A DNA stretch of 64,000 bases, taken from assembly GCA_949126835.1 (NCBI GenBank), contig OX421508.1, forward strand, positions 13,594,272-13,658,271, written 5' to 3'. This document shows positions 11,401 to 22,406 of this stretch, piece by piece. Under the pieces are notes generated by a model. That model saw only the letters and a list, made by a program, of their open reading frames with translations, was not told the DNA's origin and ran no database searches. The stretch's first letter is position 1. Each line of letters starts with the position of its first letter. Source of the stretch: Anisus vortex (lineage: Eukaryota > Mollusca > Gastropoda > Planorbidae). Made by a program: the position numbers and the translations under genes.

Positions 11401-12018
11401 TCAATAATCAGGAAAAAAAAAATGAAATTTGTAGCACAGATTGATGCTTAATAAAAGCCTTTGTCCCGAGGTGCATTGATTAAAAGAGTAAAGTAAAATA
11501 TGAAATATGAATATTTTATTACTACTCTAAAAATACATTTATAAACAAACAAATTGATTGAAGTTTATAAATAATCGAATAAGTTTATTATATTGTATAC
11601 ATTAAGGAAGCACTTTCTTAGCTTTCTTCATCACCAGAATCGATTTTGTATTTTGTTCTTGATAAATGTGCATTGCCATCTAAAATCTAAATATATCTTT
11701 GCTTTACGTTGGTGGTATATCAAATGACACAAAGCTATAGTTTTCGTGATATTTTTGCAATATAAATTATCCCCATCAGAATTGATCCTTTTAAAATAAT
11801 GTTCCACAATGGTTTATTACAATCTTATTTTGTTTTAAATGTCAAATCTTTAAAAAGCTTGAAGTAAAATGTTATAAAAGACATTTACACACATTTATTA
11901 TATATATAAATAATTATTAATATATTAATGGTTATGCCCATCAAAATGACAGAGAAACGAATGACTACAATGTGTTTTGTTAAGAGAGAAGAAAAAAAAG
12001 TACAAAAAAAAAACTGCA
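11401..12018. other. AT-rich sequence, no gene
   Basis: Nothing beyond A/T-rich DNA with short poly-A runs. The short frames are low in complexity. Confidence 0.4.
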
Positions 12019-12775
12019 CTGAGAGTTTCTTTCGGTATTTTTTGTTCTTGCTTGTTGTATCATAGACTATAATATACATGGACCGCTTGCTTTAGTATTT
12101 CTGCTATATGATGACTCCATAGACTATAATATACATGGACCGCTTGCTTTAGTATTTCTACTATATGATGCTATAATATACATGGACCGCTTGCTTTAGT
12201 ATTTCTGCTATATGATGACTTGAAACACTGATTTTCGGAATTTCCGATTCGTTGTTTCCTTTGCACTTCCGTTTTATTGAATCACTTCTATTTTCTCAAT
12301 GAAAAATTAAAAGTTAAAATCAAAAGTTGTATAAAGTGGAAACCTTTAAGAAACAACAAGGAGCGTAGAAGTAATATAAGACAGCCTTATTGGTTGCGCA
12401 CGGAAAAAAAGTTGATATAAGCTCTAAAAATAGAGCAAGCGGTCCAACTTATTATAGCCTATGGTTGTATCAATAAAAACAGTGTTGAGAAAGTTTCTTT
12501 CGGTATTTAGTTTTTTTTCTTGCTTATTGTATCAATAAAAACAGTATTGAGAAAGTTGCTTTCGGTAATTAATTTTTGTTCTTGCTTATTGTATCAATAA
12601 AAACAGTATTGAGAAAGTTGCTTTCGGTAATTAATTTTTGTTCTTGCTTATTGTATCAATAAAAACAGTTTGAGAAAGTTGCTTTCGGTAATTAATTTTT
12701 GTTCTTGCTTATTGTATCAATAAAAACAGTTTGAGAAAGTTTCTTTCGGTATTTAGGTTTTGTTCTTTCTTATTG
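12019..12775 (+). repeat. 61-bp minisatellite interrupted by a MITE
   Basis: Units contain TTCTTGCTTATTGTATCAAT, then AAAAACAGTATTGAGAAAGTT and a CTTTCGGTAATTAATTTTTG-type stretch. Five to six copies lie at 12465-12775 and a partial one lies at 12019-12060. Between them is a 403-bp MITE (12061-12463) whose 7-bp target duplication GTTGTAT comes from the repeat unit itself. Confidence 0.85.
12061..12463 (+). mobile_element. MITE with CA...TG ends and 7-bp TSD, copy 1
   Basis: The terminal inverted repeat reads CATAGACTATAATATACATG then GACCGCTTGC at the left. At the right, in complement, it reads CATAGGCTATAATAAG then TTGGACCGCTTGC. The flanks are identical heptamers GTTGTAT (12054-12060, 12464-12470). 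The first ~55 bp are tandemly repeated about three times (12061, 12118 and 12171). A second family member lies at 49214-49506 in the opposite orientation. There is no coding capacity. CA-initiated ends with 7-8 bp duplications recall P-type transposons, but that assignment is an inference. Confidence 0.8.
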
Positions 12776-14460
12776 TGTCCACAGTCACCCTGGCCCTACC
12801 ATTAACGAAAAAGAGATTACGCCGCGTTAATAAACAACTGAATGCAAGGGGAATTCTTGGGGAAAACCGATAAGGCCTCGCGTTCAACATAGTAAATGAA
12901 CGTTCAAAGGGAAAGGGACATCGTTCTGAAATGGCGCTCAGTGTAGAACTTTAACATACGGTGATTATCAATAGGTCTAAGTTTATTATAAAATAAATTA
13001 AAAAATTAAGCAATATTGTTTATATAATAAAAATTTCTTTTGGAGACCGTTTCCAATTTATACATTTAATTTTTGTCCCGATTAGTCAAACGGCTTAGAA
13101 GCCTATAGAGCACAAACATATATATAAATATATATATAAACAAACATATAAACAAACTCATGGTAATTATTTATATTGATGATTGATGATGATATTAACA
13201 TTGCTCAATCTAAACAAGATCAAACTTTACTAACTGCATTTTTTTTTGGTTCATATATGTAAATATTTGTACTTCAAAAAACAACAACTGCAGTTTTGAC
13301 TGTGATAAGAATAGTTTTCTTTTTTTTTATAAATCTTTTAATGAATAAGAAATAATTATGATCACATCAGAGCATGCATTCTTTTGTCCTGTCAGCTTTG
13401 CTTGCTTTTAACTTTGTTCTTGCTTAAGCCGACCACAGATTTATCACTATCAGCAATGTCGATCTGTAATTTTGTATTTGAATTCTTGATATCTGAAGAA
13501 TTATGGATAAAGATAAAAAAAAACACCATTAAATTTAAATAAAGTTGAAAGCCTAGATATATGACTGAGCTAGCAAACACTCACCACACATCATTGATGT
13601 AACGTGTATTTTTACCACCTGTATGGTCAGATGCCACCCTATCTTCCCACCTCGTTGATGACCTGTGAACTTTTAATATTCCCGAAATCCCTCACACCTT
13701 TATCATAGTGGACACTCATATTCTAATAATTTTAAAACCGCCGCGATTAGTTCCAGAATTTCTTCTTATTACAGTACTCGTATACCTATATACAGTTTTA
13801 TTCACTTAATGCAGGGGGTGGGCAAACTATGGTTTTCGAGACTATTGTATTTCGCGTCTCCCATTTGATTGCGTTTCCGTAACAAATCAATGACCCCCTC
13901 ACCCATTGAGTCTCCGATACTAGACTTTTGTTTCATTATAATAATTAATAAATTAAATTAAAAGTAATTTCTCATGATATAATATTCAATTTTAAAAAGT
14001 TACAAATTTACCATATTTCAAGTCAAGTGCCCCCCCCCCTCCCCCACTATCACAACGTAAGGCTCCCGTGCATCTGTTACCTCTTGAATCTAGCTCGCAG
14101 CTACACGAGTTTATTCACTTCTGACTTAACATTTTTCTCAAACCACAATTATGCAAATTAGATATCTATGAGAGCGCTGGTAAATTAACCAATGTAAGAC
14201 AAAACAACCAGAAATTGTTTGATTTGTAAATTAGTTGATTCTTTTTGGCAGTCACACATGACATTGTTTGACCATCAAAATTGTAAGCCAGGTAAACTAA
14301 TCCTTTAATCTATTGAGAGAACGTCCACAAGGCGCCGATTGAAACTTACAATCAATAACATTTGCGATTTTCTTTCAGCAAAGTTATTAATAAAGAAAAC
14401 AACAACAAAAAAAGTCTTTAGCTAATCCGAACTATATGGAGGGGACTGCCAAGTCCGTAA
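12776..14460. other. AT-rich sequence with one lone hAT-like end
   Basis: No gene is supported. At 13814 the sequence CAGGGGGTGGGCAAACTATG resembles a hAT terminal repeat, but I find no partner end. A C-run lies at 14030-14045. The remainder is AT-rich with short low-complexity frames. Confidence 0.4.
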
Positions 14461-14464
14461 GAAT

Positions 14465-14572
14465 TTTTGGATAATTAACGTTGCTGATGGAAGGTAGCAC
14501 TTTATTATGTTGTTAACATTGCTGATGGAAGGTAGCACTTTATTATGTTATTAAAATTTCTGATGGAAGGTA
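14465..14572 (+). repeat. Short tandem repeat of about 44 bp
   Basis: GCTGATGGAAGGTAGCACTT followed by TATTATGTT is repeated twice, with a third partial copy (TCTGATGGAAGGTA). Confidence 0.7.
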
Positions 14573-14834
14573 TTGAAATTTGAGAAAGAGCGCTAATAGT
14601 ATAGCTAAATAAAATGTTGTGTAACAAGATCACAAACAATATAATGGGGCGGTATCTCCATGATGGTATCTATGTATGAAGTTCAGAAGTACAATAAATA
14701 GTTCCTCTATTTTTTCTTTTTCTGAAGCGTCTTCAAATACCACAATCTCTTTCTTTGGGCAAGATTTACTTATTTTCTATACTTTGTACTTTCTGTACTT
14801 TCTAAACTTTGACAAGCTGGACAAACATAATAAT

Positions 14835-16441
14835 CAGATATCGCAGATATTCTTAGATATTATTAGATATTCTCAGAAATACTCAGATATTCTTAGATAT
14901 TCTTAGATATTCTCAGAAATACTCAGAGATTCTTAGATATTCTTAGATATTCTCAGAAATACTCAGAGATTCTTAGATATTCTTAGATATTCTCAGAAAT
15001 ACTCAGATATTCTTAGATATTCTTAGATATTCTCAGAAATACTCAGATATTCTTAGATATTCTTAGATATTCTCAGAAATACTCAGATATTCTTAGATAT
15101 TATTAGATATTCTCAGAAATACTCAGATATTCTTAGATATTCTTAGATTTTCTCAGAAATACTCAGAGATTCTTAGATATTCTTAGATATTCTCAGAAGT
15201 ACTCAGATATTCTCAGATATTCTCAGAAATACTCAGATATTCTTAGATATTCTCAGAAATACTCAGATATTCTTAGATATTCTTAGATATTCTCAGAAAT
15301 ACTTAGATATTCTTAGATATTCTTAGATATTCTCAGAAATACTCAGAGATTCTTAGATATTCTTAGATATTCTCAGAAATAGATATTCTTAGATATTCTC
15401 AGAAATACTCAGATATTCTTAGATATTCTTAGATATTCTCAGAAATACTCAGATATTCTTAGATATTCTTAGATATTCTCAGAAATACTCAGAGATTCTT
15501 AGATATTCTTAGATATTCTCAGAAATACTCAGATATTCTTAGATATTCTCAGAAATACTCAGATATTCTTAGATATTTTCAGAAATACCCAGATATTCTT
15601 AGATATTATTAGATATTCTCAGAAATACTCAGATATTCTTAGATATTCTTAGATATTCTCAGAAATACTCAGAGATTCTTAGATATTCGTAGATATTCTC
15701 AGAAATACTCAGATATTCTTAGATATTCTCAGAAATACTCAGATATTCTTAGATATTCTCAGAAATGCTCAGATATTCTTAGATATTATTAGATATTCTC
15801 AGAAATACTCAGATATTCTTAGATATTCTTAGATATTCTCAGAAATACTCAGAGATTCTTAGATATTCTTAGATATTCTCAGAAGTACTCAGATTTTCTT
15901 AGATATTCTCAGAAATACTCAGATATTCTTAGATATTCTCAGAAATACTCAGATATTCTTAGATATTCTTAGATATTCTCAGAAATACTCAGATATTCTT
16001 AGATATTATTAGATATTCTCAGAAATACTCAGAGATTCTTAGATATTCTTAGAAATACTCAGATATTCTTAGATATTCTTAGATATTCTCAGAAATACTC
16101 AGAGATTCTTAGATATTCTTAGATATTCTCAGAAATACTCAGATATTCTTAGATATTCTCAGAAATACTCAGATATTCTTAGATATTCTCAGAAATACTC
16201 AGATATTCTTAGATATTCTTAGATATTCTCAGAAATACTCAGATATTCTTAGATATTCTTAGATATTCTCAGAAATACTCATAGATTCTTAGATATTCTT
16301 AGATATTCTCAGAAATACTCAGATATTCTTAGATATTCTCAGAAATACTCAGAGATTCTTAGATATTCTTAGATATTCTCAGAAATACTCAGATATTCTT
16401 AGATATTCTCAGAAATACTCAGATATTCTTAGATATTCTCA
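14835..16441 (+). repeat. Large minisatellite built from 10-bp modules
   Basis: About 1.6 kb composed almost wholly of four related decamers: TCTTAGATAT, TCTCAGAAAT, ACTCAGATAT and ACTCAGAGAT. They are arranged mostly as 40-bp or 30-bp higher-order units, with one or two TCTTAGATAT modules, then TCTCAGAAAT, then an ACTCAG module. Module order varies along the array, which suggests growth by unequal exchange or slippage at the level of whole decamers. The array ends abruptly at 16441. Confidence 0.95.
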
Positions 16442-16587
16442 CACAATATTATAGAAAACATTGTTCCCTAATCGTTAAGTGCACTTTCTAATCACCCGTT
16501 AGTAAATTAACTCCTGCTAGGCCATTTTCGGAGTGGCTATCGTGAAACATTGCATACGGCGTCTTTCTCTATCTCCCTCTCTCCCTC

Positions 16588-16588
16588 G

Positions 16589-16636
<48 letters not shown>

Positions 16637-16706
16637 ATATCTGCATATCTATCTATCTATCTATCTATCTATCTGCCTATCTATCTATTTATCTATCTAT
16701 CTATCT
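16588..16706 (+). repeat. (ATCT)n microsatellite
   Basis: Roughly 30 ATCT tetramers with a few interruptions (ATATCTGC, CTGCCT, ATTTATC). Confidence 0.95.
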
Positions 16707-16776
16707 AAATAATTAATTATAGTTTTTTGTTATTTCCTTTAACAAATTGCCATTACGTAGACATGCATTCTACTCG

Positions 16777-16982
16777 GCCTGTATGTGCTTCAGATATAAG
16801 AACATTTCATTACAATTCCCTGTATGTGCTTCAGATATAAGAACATTTCATTACAATTTCCTGTATGTGCTTCAGATATAAGAACATTTCATTACGATTC
16901 CCTGTATGTGCTTCAGATATAAGAACATTTTATTACAATTCCCTGTTTGTGCTTCAGATATAAGAACATTTCATTACAATTC
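16777..16982 (+). repeat. 41-bp minisatellite, five copies
   Basis: The unit is CCTGTATGTGCTTCAGATAT plus AAGAACATTTCATTACAATTC. The copies are nearly identical. Confidence 0.95.
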
Positions 16983-17379
16983 CCATTTACCTGCACTGTT
17001 TACTCTATCATAAGTCTTGTATGTTCCTTCCACCACTACATCATCAATCTGAGCTACCAGATCAGTAGTCGTTGTCTCTTGTTCATTTCTAACCTAAGAA
17101 CAGAAAAAATGGCAGATATTGAATCCTTATAGTTAGACAGCTTCATTCATTACGATATATTAAAGGATTTAGTTATTTAGCGCAACGCCCAAAGTTCAAA
17201 CACTCTTACACATCAGAGCTCTGTTAAGATACACATTTATAACACCTCCACTCCAAGCATAATCAATTGAACTAAAACAACATAACGGTTATGCAATGTT
17301 CTACAGAAGTTATAGATAAGGCTCTCAGAGAATAACACGCTATCACCGAACAAAGCAAAGATTAATCAATCAATGAACA

Positions 17380-17787
17380 ACATGAAGAACTAGCAATAAC
17401 TGTACAACATGCAGAACTAGCTATCACGCTATCACTGAACAACATAAAGAACTAGCAATTACTTAACAACAAGAAGAACTAGCAATCACTGAACAACAAG
17501 AAGAACTAGCAATCACTGAACAAAATGAAGAACTAGCAATCACTGAACAACAAGAAGAACTAGCAATCACTGAACAAAATGAAGAACTAGCAATCCCTGA
17601 ATAACAAGAAGAACTAGCAATCACTGAACAACATGAAGAACTAGCAATCACTGAACAACATGAAAAACTAGCAATCACTGAACAACATGAAGAACTAGCA
17701 ATCACTGAACGAAATGAAGAACTAGCAATCGCTGAACGAAATGAAGAACTAGCAATCACTGAACGAAATGAAGAACTAGCAATCACT
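17380..17787 (+). repeat. 27-bp minisatellite, frame-compatible
   Basis: About 14 units of GAAGAACTAGCAATCACTGA plus ACAACAA or ACAAAAT. Because 27 is divisible by 3, one plus frame reads as a nonapeptide repeat EELAITEQ(Q/N/H), broken by stop codons (for example CCTGAATAA near 17600). The minus strand reads as serine-rich nonapeptides. I see no sign of a gene around it, so I treat it as a non-coding array. Confidence 0.85.
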
Positions 17788-17799
17788 GTGTCATGATCC

Positions 17800-18351
17800 A
17801 ATTTACTAATTAGCCGGATATTAATTTGTCCGTGCAATTAGTTTTTACCCCTCTTATTGTTTTCTCCATTTTAATATAAAACGATCGCTTCGCGATAACT
17901 TACAGAATGTAAGGCTTACGTACATTACGTTTACTACGACGACTATTCTATTTTTGCTTTGGGGATTAAAGTTATTTGATACTATGGGATAGCAACAATA
18001 ATATTGTGTAAAGAAAGCGCGCCGAGCATGCTCTATGCAAAAGCATGGGACGATGAGCTATATAAATAATGGGCATCGTTAAAAAAAATATTACAAAAGA
18101 AACCCATTAACTTTATGCGTACCGATCTGACATATGCTAGGGTCTATTAGGGCATAATATGTTCTCAAGCTCTTAACAATATTTAGACTATACAAAATAT
18201 TAACTATTAGTATGAGTTATATTTAGAAACCGTGCTACGTAGCTAAATCAACCTAGAACAATTATTTTTGTTTGACTATGTATTTCATTAGTTATCTTCC
18301 CTCAACCCAAAGCCGATGTTTGTTTGATCTACTTATTTTAAACGTCCAAGA
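17800..18351. other. Intergenic sequence, no gene
   Basis: AT-rich sequence without recognisable exons or repeats between the 27-bp array and the hAT transposon. Confidence 0.4.
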
Positions 18352-18359
18352 GAATTGGG

Positions 18360-20821
18360 CAGGGCCGGATTAAGACTTGATGGGGCCCTAAGCTATTTGA
18401 GATATGGGGCCCTTTATAAGTCCAGAATTATATGTTAGTGCAAAATATGATTTTCGGATACTTAGAGGGTTAAAATGAAATACAATTAAGAAGTATTGCC
18501 TATAGTTAGTGAAATAATACATTTTTTTTAACATTTTTATTCATTCATAAAAAACTTAAAATGCAAACTCTGGTAAAAAGAAACAAACATTCTTTTAAAA
18601 GTAATAATTTACAAAGACTTATTATCTAAAATTGTTTCTTTCTTGCTTTTGCCTGAGCAAAGTCACTGATGACATCATCAAATTATAAACTGCGTAGTTT
18701 GTCACTTTCTAGGCACATGAGACTGAGGGAACATAATTTATCTTGAGTCATTGTTGTTCTAAATTAACTTTTTATCCTCTTCAAGTGAGAAAAAGATCTT
18801 TCTCCAGAGCAATTTGCAACCATCATACTAAGAAACACTTAAAATCGCTTCTACATTAGGGAATGCTGATTGGACACGATCAATAAATATTACCCTGAAC
18901 CATAGGCTTGACTATGTCTAACATATTGATGAAAATTCTTGACTTCTCCAACAAGATTCTTTTCCACATCTTCAGGGTATGTTTGGCATAAAGCACTAAC
19001 TCCTTCACGAATATCTTCTTCTGTAGCTTCTAATTTGTTTAAGAATGAAACATTTTTCGCAGCATCATTGTATACTGAGGCCCTCTGTGCCCGACTTGAC
19101 TCTAATGCATCCATCACAGGTATAAATGTTTTTATTCTGAACTTGTCTCTTGGCTCAAGGTTCTCTAAAGCATCATCTTCATCATCGTTGATACGCCTTC
19201 TTCTATATCTGCTTTTCTTGTAATCAACATCAGAAAATTTTTCCTTTGCTTTTCTTTTCAAAATGATCAAACATATCCCTGGAACCTTTAACAAAATCCG
19301 CAAGTGAAGCGTATAATTTCCTACATATTTCTAGACCAATTTGGGGGTCTTGCACTGATTGACTAGTCTTGTGAAATTCATCCAGCAAGTAACTCCACAA
19401 ATATAACATTACCATACATTCAAACTTTCCATTTTATTCAAAATGTTTATGGCTTGATTTCTTGTTTCGCCTTTCTCTGTAATGCAGCAATCATTTCATC
19501 ATAACTATCAAGTAAGCTTATTGCACTTGTGGCCATTGAATGTGCTTCCCATCTAGTCTTTGACATAGACTTTGGAAATTTTGAATCATCTTTGAAGAAT
19601 GACAACAGTACTGCCCATCTATGTGTAGATGATGAAAAAAATAAATTTCTTAAAAAATTCCCCAAAAGTTTATTGCTGTTCTACCAACAAGATTCAGGGA
19701 TTGACCAAAACATTGAATATACATAGCATACTTGTTAATCTTCAATATTATTTCTTGCATTCCCTTGTATTTGCCAGACATATTGGCATCATTATCATAT
19801 GACTGGCCTCGACACTTACTAAAATCTTTTTTGCATTCACTTGTAAGGTAGTTGTGCACCATCTTAGACACACTTTCCCCTGTGTGGCAACCTATCTCAG
19901 GGAAAGTTAGAAAACGTTCAATAGGGACCCCATCATCTGGTGAAACATACCTCACAATAATTTGAATAACAGTGGGCTGATCAATATGGGGCCGGTCTGG
20001 AGTGGAATCTACAGATAGACTGAAGTACCCTGTAGTTCTTAAATCATCTTCATACTTAAGCCGTTAAATGTGATTTTGCCTTAATGTAATCGAATATACA
20101 GTCACAACGTTAATTCAGTTGCATTCGCGAAAATACTATGAAGAAATCAATACCAATTATAAATCGTTGTCATTTTGGCAATGAAAAAGTTTAGTCTTGT
20201 TGAAAATATTTACGAAAAATGCTGCTTTTTTAACTAATCAAAGTCATAGGCCTAAAACGAAACATAGTCAATTATTTAGGTCAATGGCAGCATTTAAAAG
20301 TATTTTTTTAGTTTTGTAGGCCTTAACATCTGTGTTCTTCTTTTTAAAAAAGGGGCCATTCAGGTTAAACAAGCTAAATAGTAGAAACCAGGATTGTGGG
20401 GGCCTTTGTTGGACTGGAGCGCTTAAAATTGTAAGGGAATAAATGAATTTTACATTCAATTTTCAACGAAAGAATGGGGATGTTACTAAAAAATTTCTTT
20501 TTGTGTTGTGTGGGGGCCCCTGTTCCAACGGAACATGTGGAACATGCCTAAATACGCCACTGGTAGAAACTTAGAGATGTCAAGTGCTATCGATAATAGA
20601 TATATCGGTAGCCACTATCGAAAACAAACGCTAAATAGAAAAAACTAAAACACATTATTTTTAAAACTACACAATTTTATCTTATTTTAAATCTTTTTGA
20701 AAACAATTGGGTGAAGAGTATGGGATGTTCCGGACGTGCGGCATTGGGACAAATAATGCTGCAGTATATTTAAGTATATTATGACAATTGCTCACTCGGA
20801 CAATAGGTAAATCCGGCCCTG
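18360..20821 (-). mobile_element. hAT transposon, 2,462 bp, with perfect 8-bp TSD
   Basis: The left end starts CAGGGCCGGATTAA and the right end is the complement of CAGGGCCGGATTTA. The octamer GAATTGGG flanks both sides (18352-18359 and 20822-20829). CAG-type termini with an 8-bp duplication are the hAT signature. The interior carries a minus-strand transposase relic of the DUF4371/ZMYM1-like type. Despite the clean target duplication, the transposase has frameshifts and lacks its N-terminal zinc-finger part, so this copy is non-autonomous. Confidence 0.9.
18640..20070 (-). pseudogene. hAT transposase (DUF4371/ZMYM1-like), N-terminally truncated and frameshifted
   Basis: Reading from 20070 downward, frames give TGYFSLSVDSTPDRPHIDQP, then RYVSPDDGVPIERF and KCRGQSYDNDANMSGKYKG, followed by QSLNLVG. 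This is the conserved central block of hAT transposases with the first catalytic aspartate (SVDSTPD) and the CRGQSYDNA-like motif. Next come a KTRWEAHS-type segment, an insertion-domain region, and a C-terminal ANCSGERSFSHLKRIKS dimerisation motif near 18770-18810. At least three frame changes and an in-frame stop separate the pieces. The BED or TTF-type zinc finger expected upstream is absent. It is enclosed by the inverted repeats of the 18360-20821 element. Confidence 0.85.
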
Positions 20822-20829
20822 GAATTGGG

Positions 20830-21515
20830 ATTACAATTAATTGAGGGTCAACAGGGTGCCTTTACTGATTTAAATGTTATTGTAGTGACTTAGGTTAATA
20901 TAGGAGATAGAAACACATAGAAATAAAGGTATTCATCAGATAGTTAATTTGAAAGCCCTAATCGTTAACACCAGCAGTGGCGTAGCCAGGTTTATGCTGT
21001 TGATTTCCAGCATTATTTAATCAAATGTACACTGTATAGATCTTTAGCTTCATTTATCAAACTTATGAATAGTGGACATTCAAATCACTCAATAATAGCA
21101 GTGACGATCATTCATAAGTCCATGCCGATGTAAACCTGCAACTTAATCAGACATCAATAAGCTTAAAAAAGGTAAAGCACTAAAGTCATAACGAAATCAC
21201 AACATAAAGCAATAGGGACAAGACCAAAATACAAAATATCACATCGTATTATTTCGTTGATCTAGAATCTAGGCAATAGATAAAAGCAAAAATGTTTAAA
21301 AAAATGTCAATAAAGCAAACATAGATCTAGAACAACACAACATCTGTAGACCAAATTATATAAATAATAAATAGTGTCATTGCCGGTACTATTAATAGGC
21401 CCTAGTCAGTGTACTGTCAACAGACTGTAAATTGAATTATGTTTTTATTATTGAAAGACCGAAATTTGAGAGACGAAATGACGAAATTCCAATTTTAATT
21501 TTCTTACGAAAAAAA
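20830..21515. other. Intergenic sequence with a lone hAT end
   Basis: At 20975 GCAGTGGCGTAGCCAGG matches the end of a common hAT MITE type (compare 22202-22398), but I could not pair it with a partner end. No gene is seen. Confidence 0.35.
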
Positions 21516-21975
21516 AATGTCGGTTGACAAATTGTCGGTTGATAAAGTGTCGGTAGACATACTGTCAGTAGGCGTAGTGACTGTAAAAATACTTCTTTAA
21601 ACACACTAGATTGGTGTAACAACTGAACTTTATTCTCATTCCTACAATCTTTTTATAGTACGTTACATTACGTTAGCACATAGCCATTTTACACAGTCAC
21701 TAATATTGTCACAGTGACTATGTGTCTGTAGACGTAAGCTGTCGTGGTAGACGAACTTTCGCGGTAGATGATTTGTCCGGTAGACGAACTGTCGCAGTAG
21801 ACGAATCGTCCCTTAGACGAACTGTCGCGTTAGACGAAGTGTCTGGTAGACGAACTGTCGTGGTAGACGAATTGTCTGGTAGACGAACTGTCGATAGACG
21901 AAGTGTCGCAATAGACCAAGTGTCCGTAGTCGTTGTGTCGTTAGACGAGTTGCCGTGGTAGACCTACTTTCTGAA
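21516..21975 (+). repeat. Degenerate GTAGACGAACTGTC tandem array
   Basis: Imperfect units of about 15-24 bp, each with GTAGACGA(A/T) followed by (C/G)TGTC, are dense at 21728-21975. A first cluster lies at 21517-21575 (TGTCGGTTGACAAATTGTCGG type). The open frame across it is a by-product of the repeat. Confidence 0.7.
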
Positions 21976-21998
21976 GACGAAACTGGTGCTCAATTTTT

Positions 21999-22065
21999 GG
22001 TGCACTATGGACCAACTAACTTTGTATCATATTACATAAACAAATGTTATGGCTCCTGTATGGTG
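21999..22065 (+). repeat. Dispersed repeat, copy A
   Basis: GGTGCACTAT, then CAACTAACTTTGTATCATAT, then TGTTATGGCTCCTGT. It is about 95% identical to 23987-24051 in the same orientation. Confidence 0.75.
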
Positions 22066-22201
22066 TCTTTCAGAACAAGCTCTTTCGTTTAATACATCTG
22101 ACGCGTGCCTACAATTATTAGACGATGGTCACAGAGTCTATGACATGTGTGAACTAGACGTGATGTCGATTTCCTATAAATTATGTAAATATGTCCAGGA
22201 G

Positions 22202-22398
22202 CAGTGCCGTTGCTAGGGATTTGGGGGCCCGGGGGGGGGGGGGAGCTTGGCCTCTTTAGGGGCCCCTGCATTTTGACATTCGACATTATGACATGAGAAA
22301 AAAAAGTTCGGACACTCATTTGGGGGCCCTCCTCAAGTAGGAGCCCGGGAGACTTTCGAATTTGGACACCCCCTCCCCCTCTCCTAGCTACGCCACTG
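22202..22398. mobile_element. hAT MITE, 197 bp, with perfect 8-bp TSD
   Basis: The left end CAGTGCCGTTGCTAGG and the right end (complement CAGTGGCGTAGCTAGG) form a 16-bp terminal repeat with two mismatches. TCCAGGAG is duplicated at 22194-22201 and 22399-22406. The interior is G- and C-rich homopolymer-prone sequence without coding potential. CAGTGGCGTAGC-type ends are widespread among animal hAT MITEs. Confidence 0.9.
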
Positions 22399-22406
22399 TC
22401 CAGGAG

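Noticed and set aside
17463..17837. Serine/cysteine-rich 124-residue minus frame
   Set aside because: By-product of the 27-bp minisatellite.
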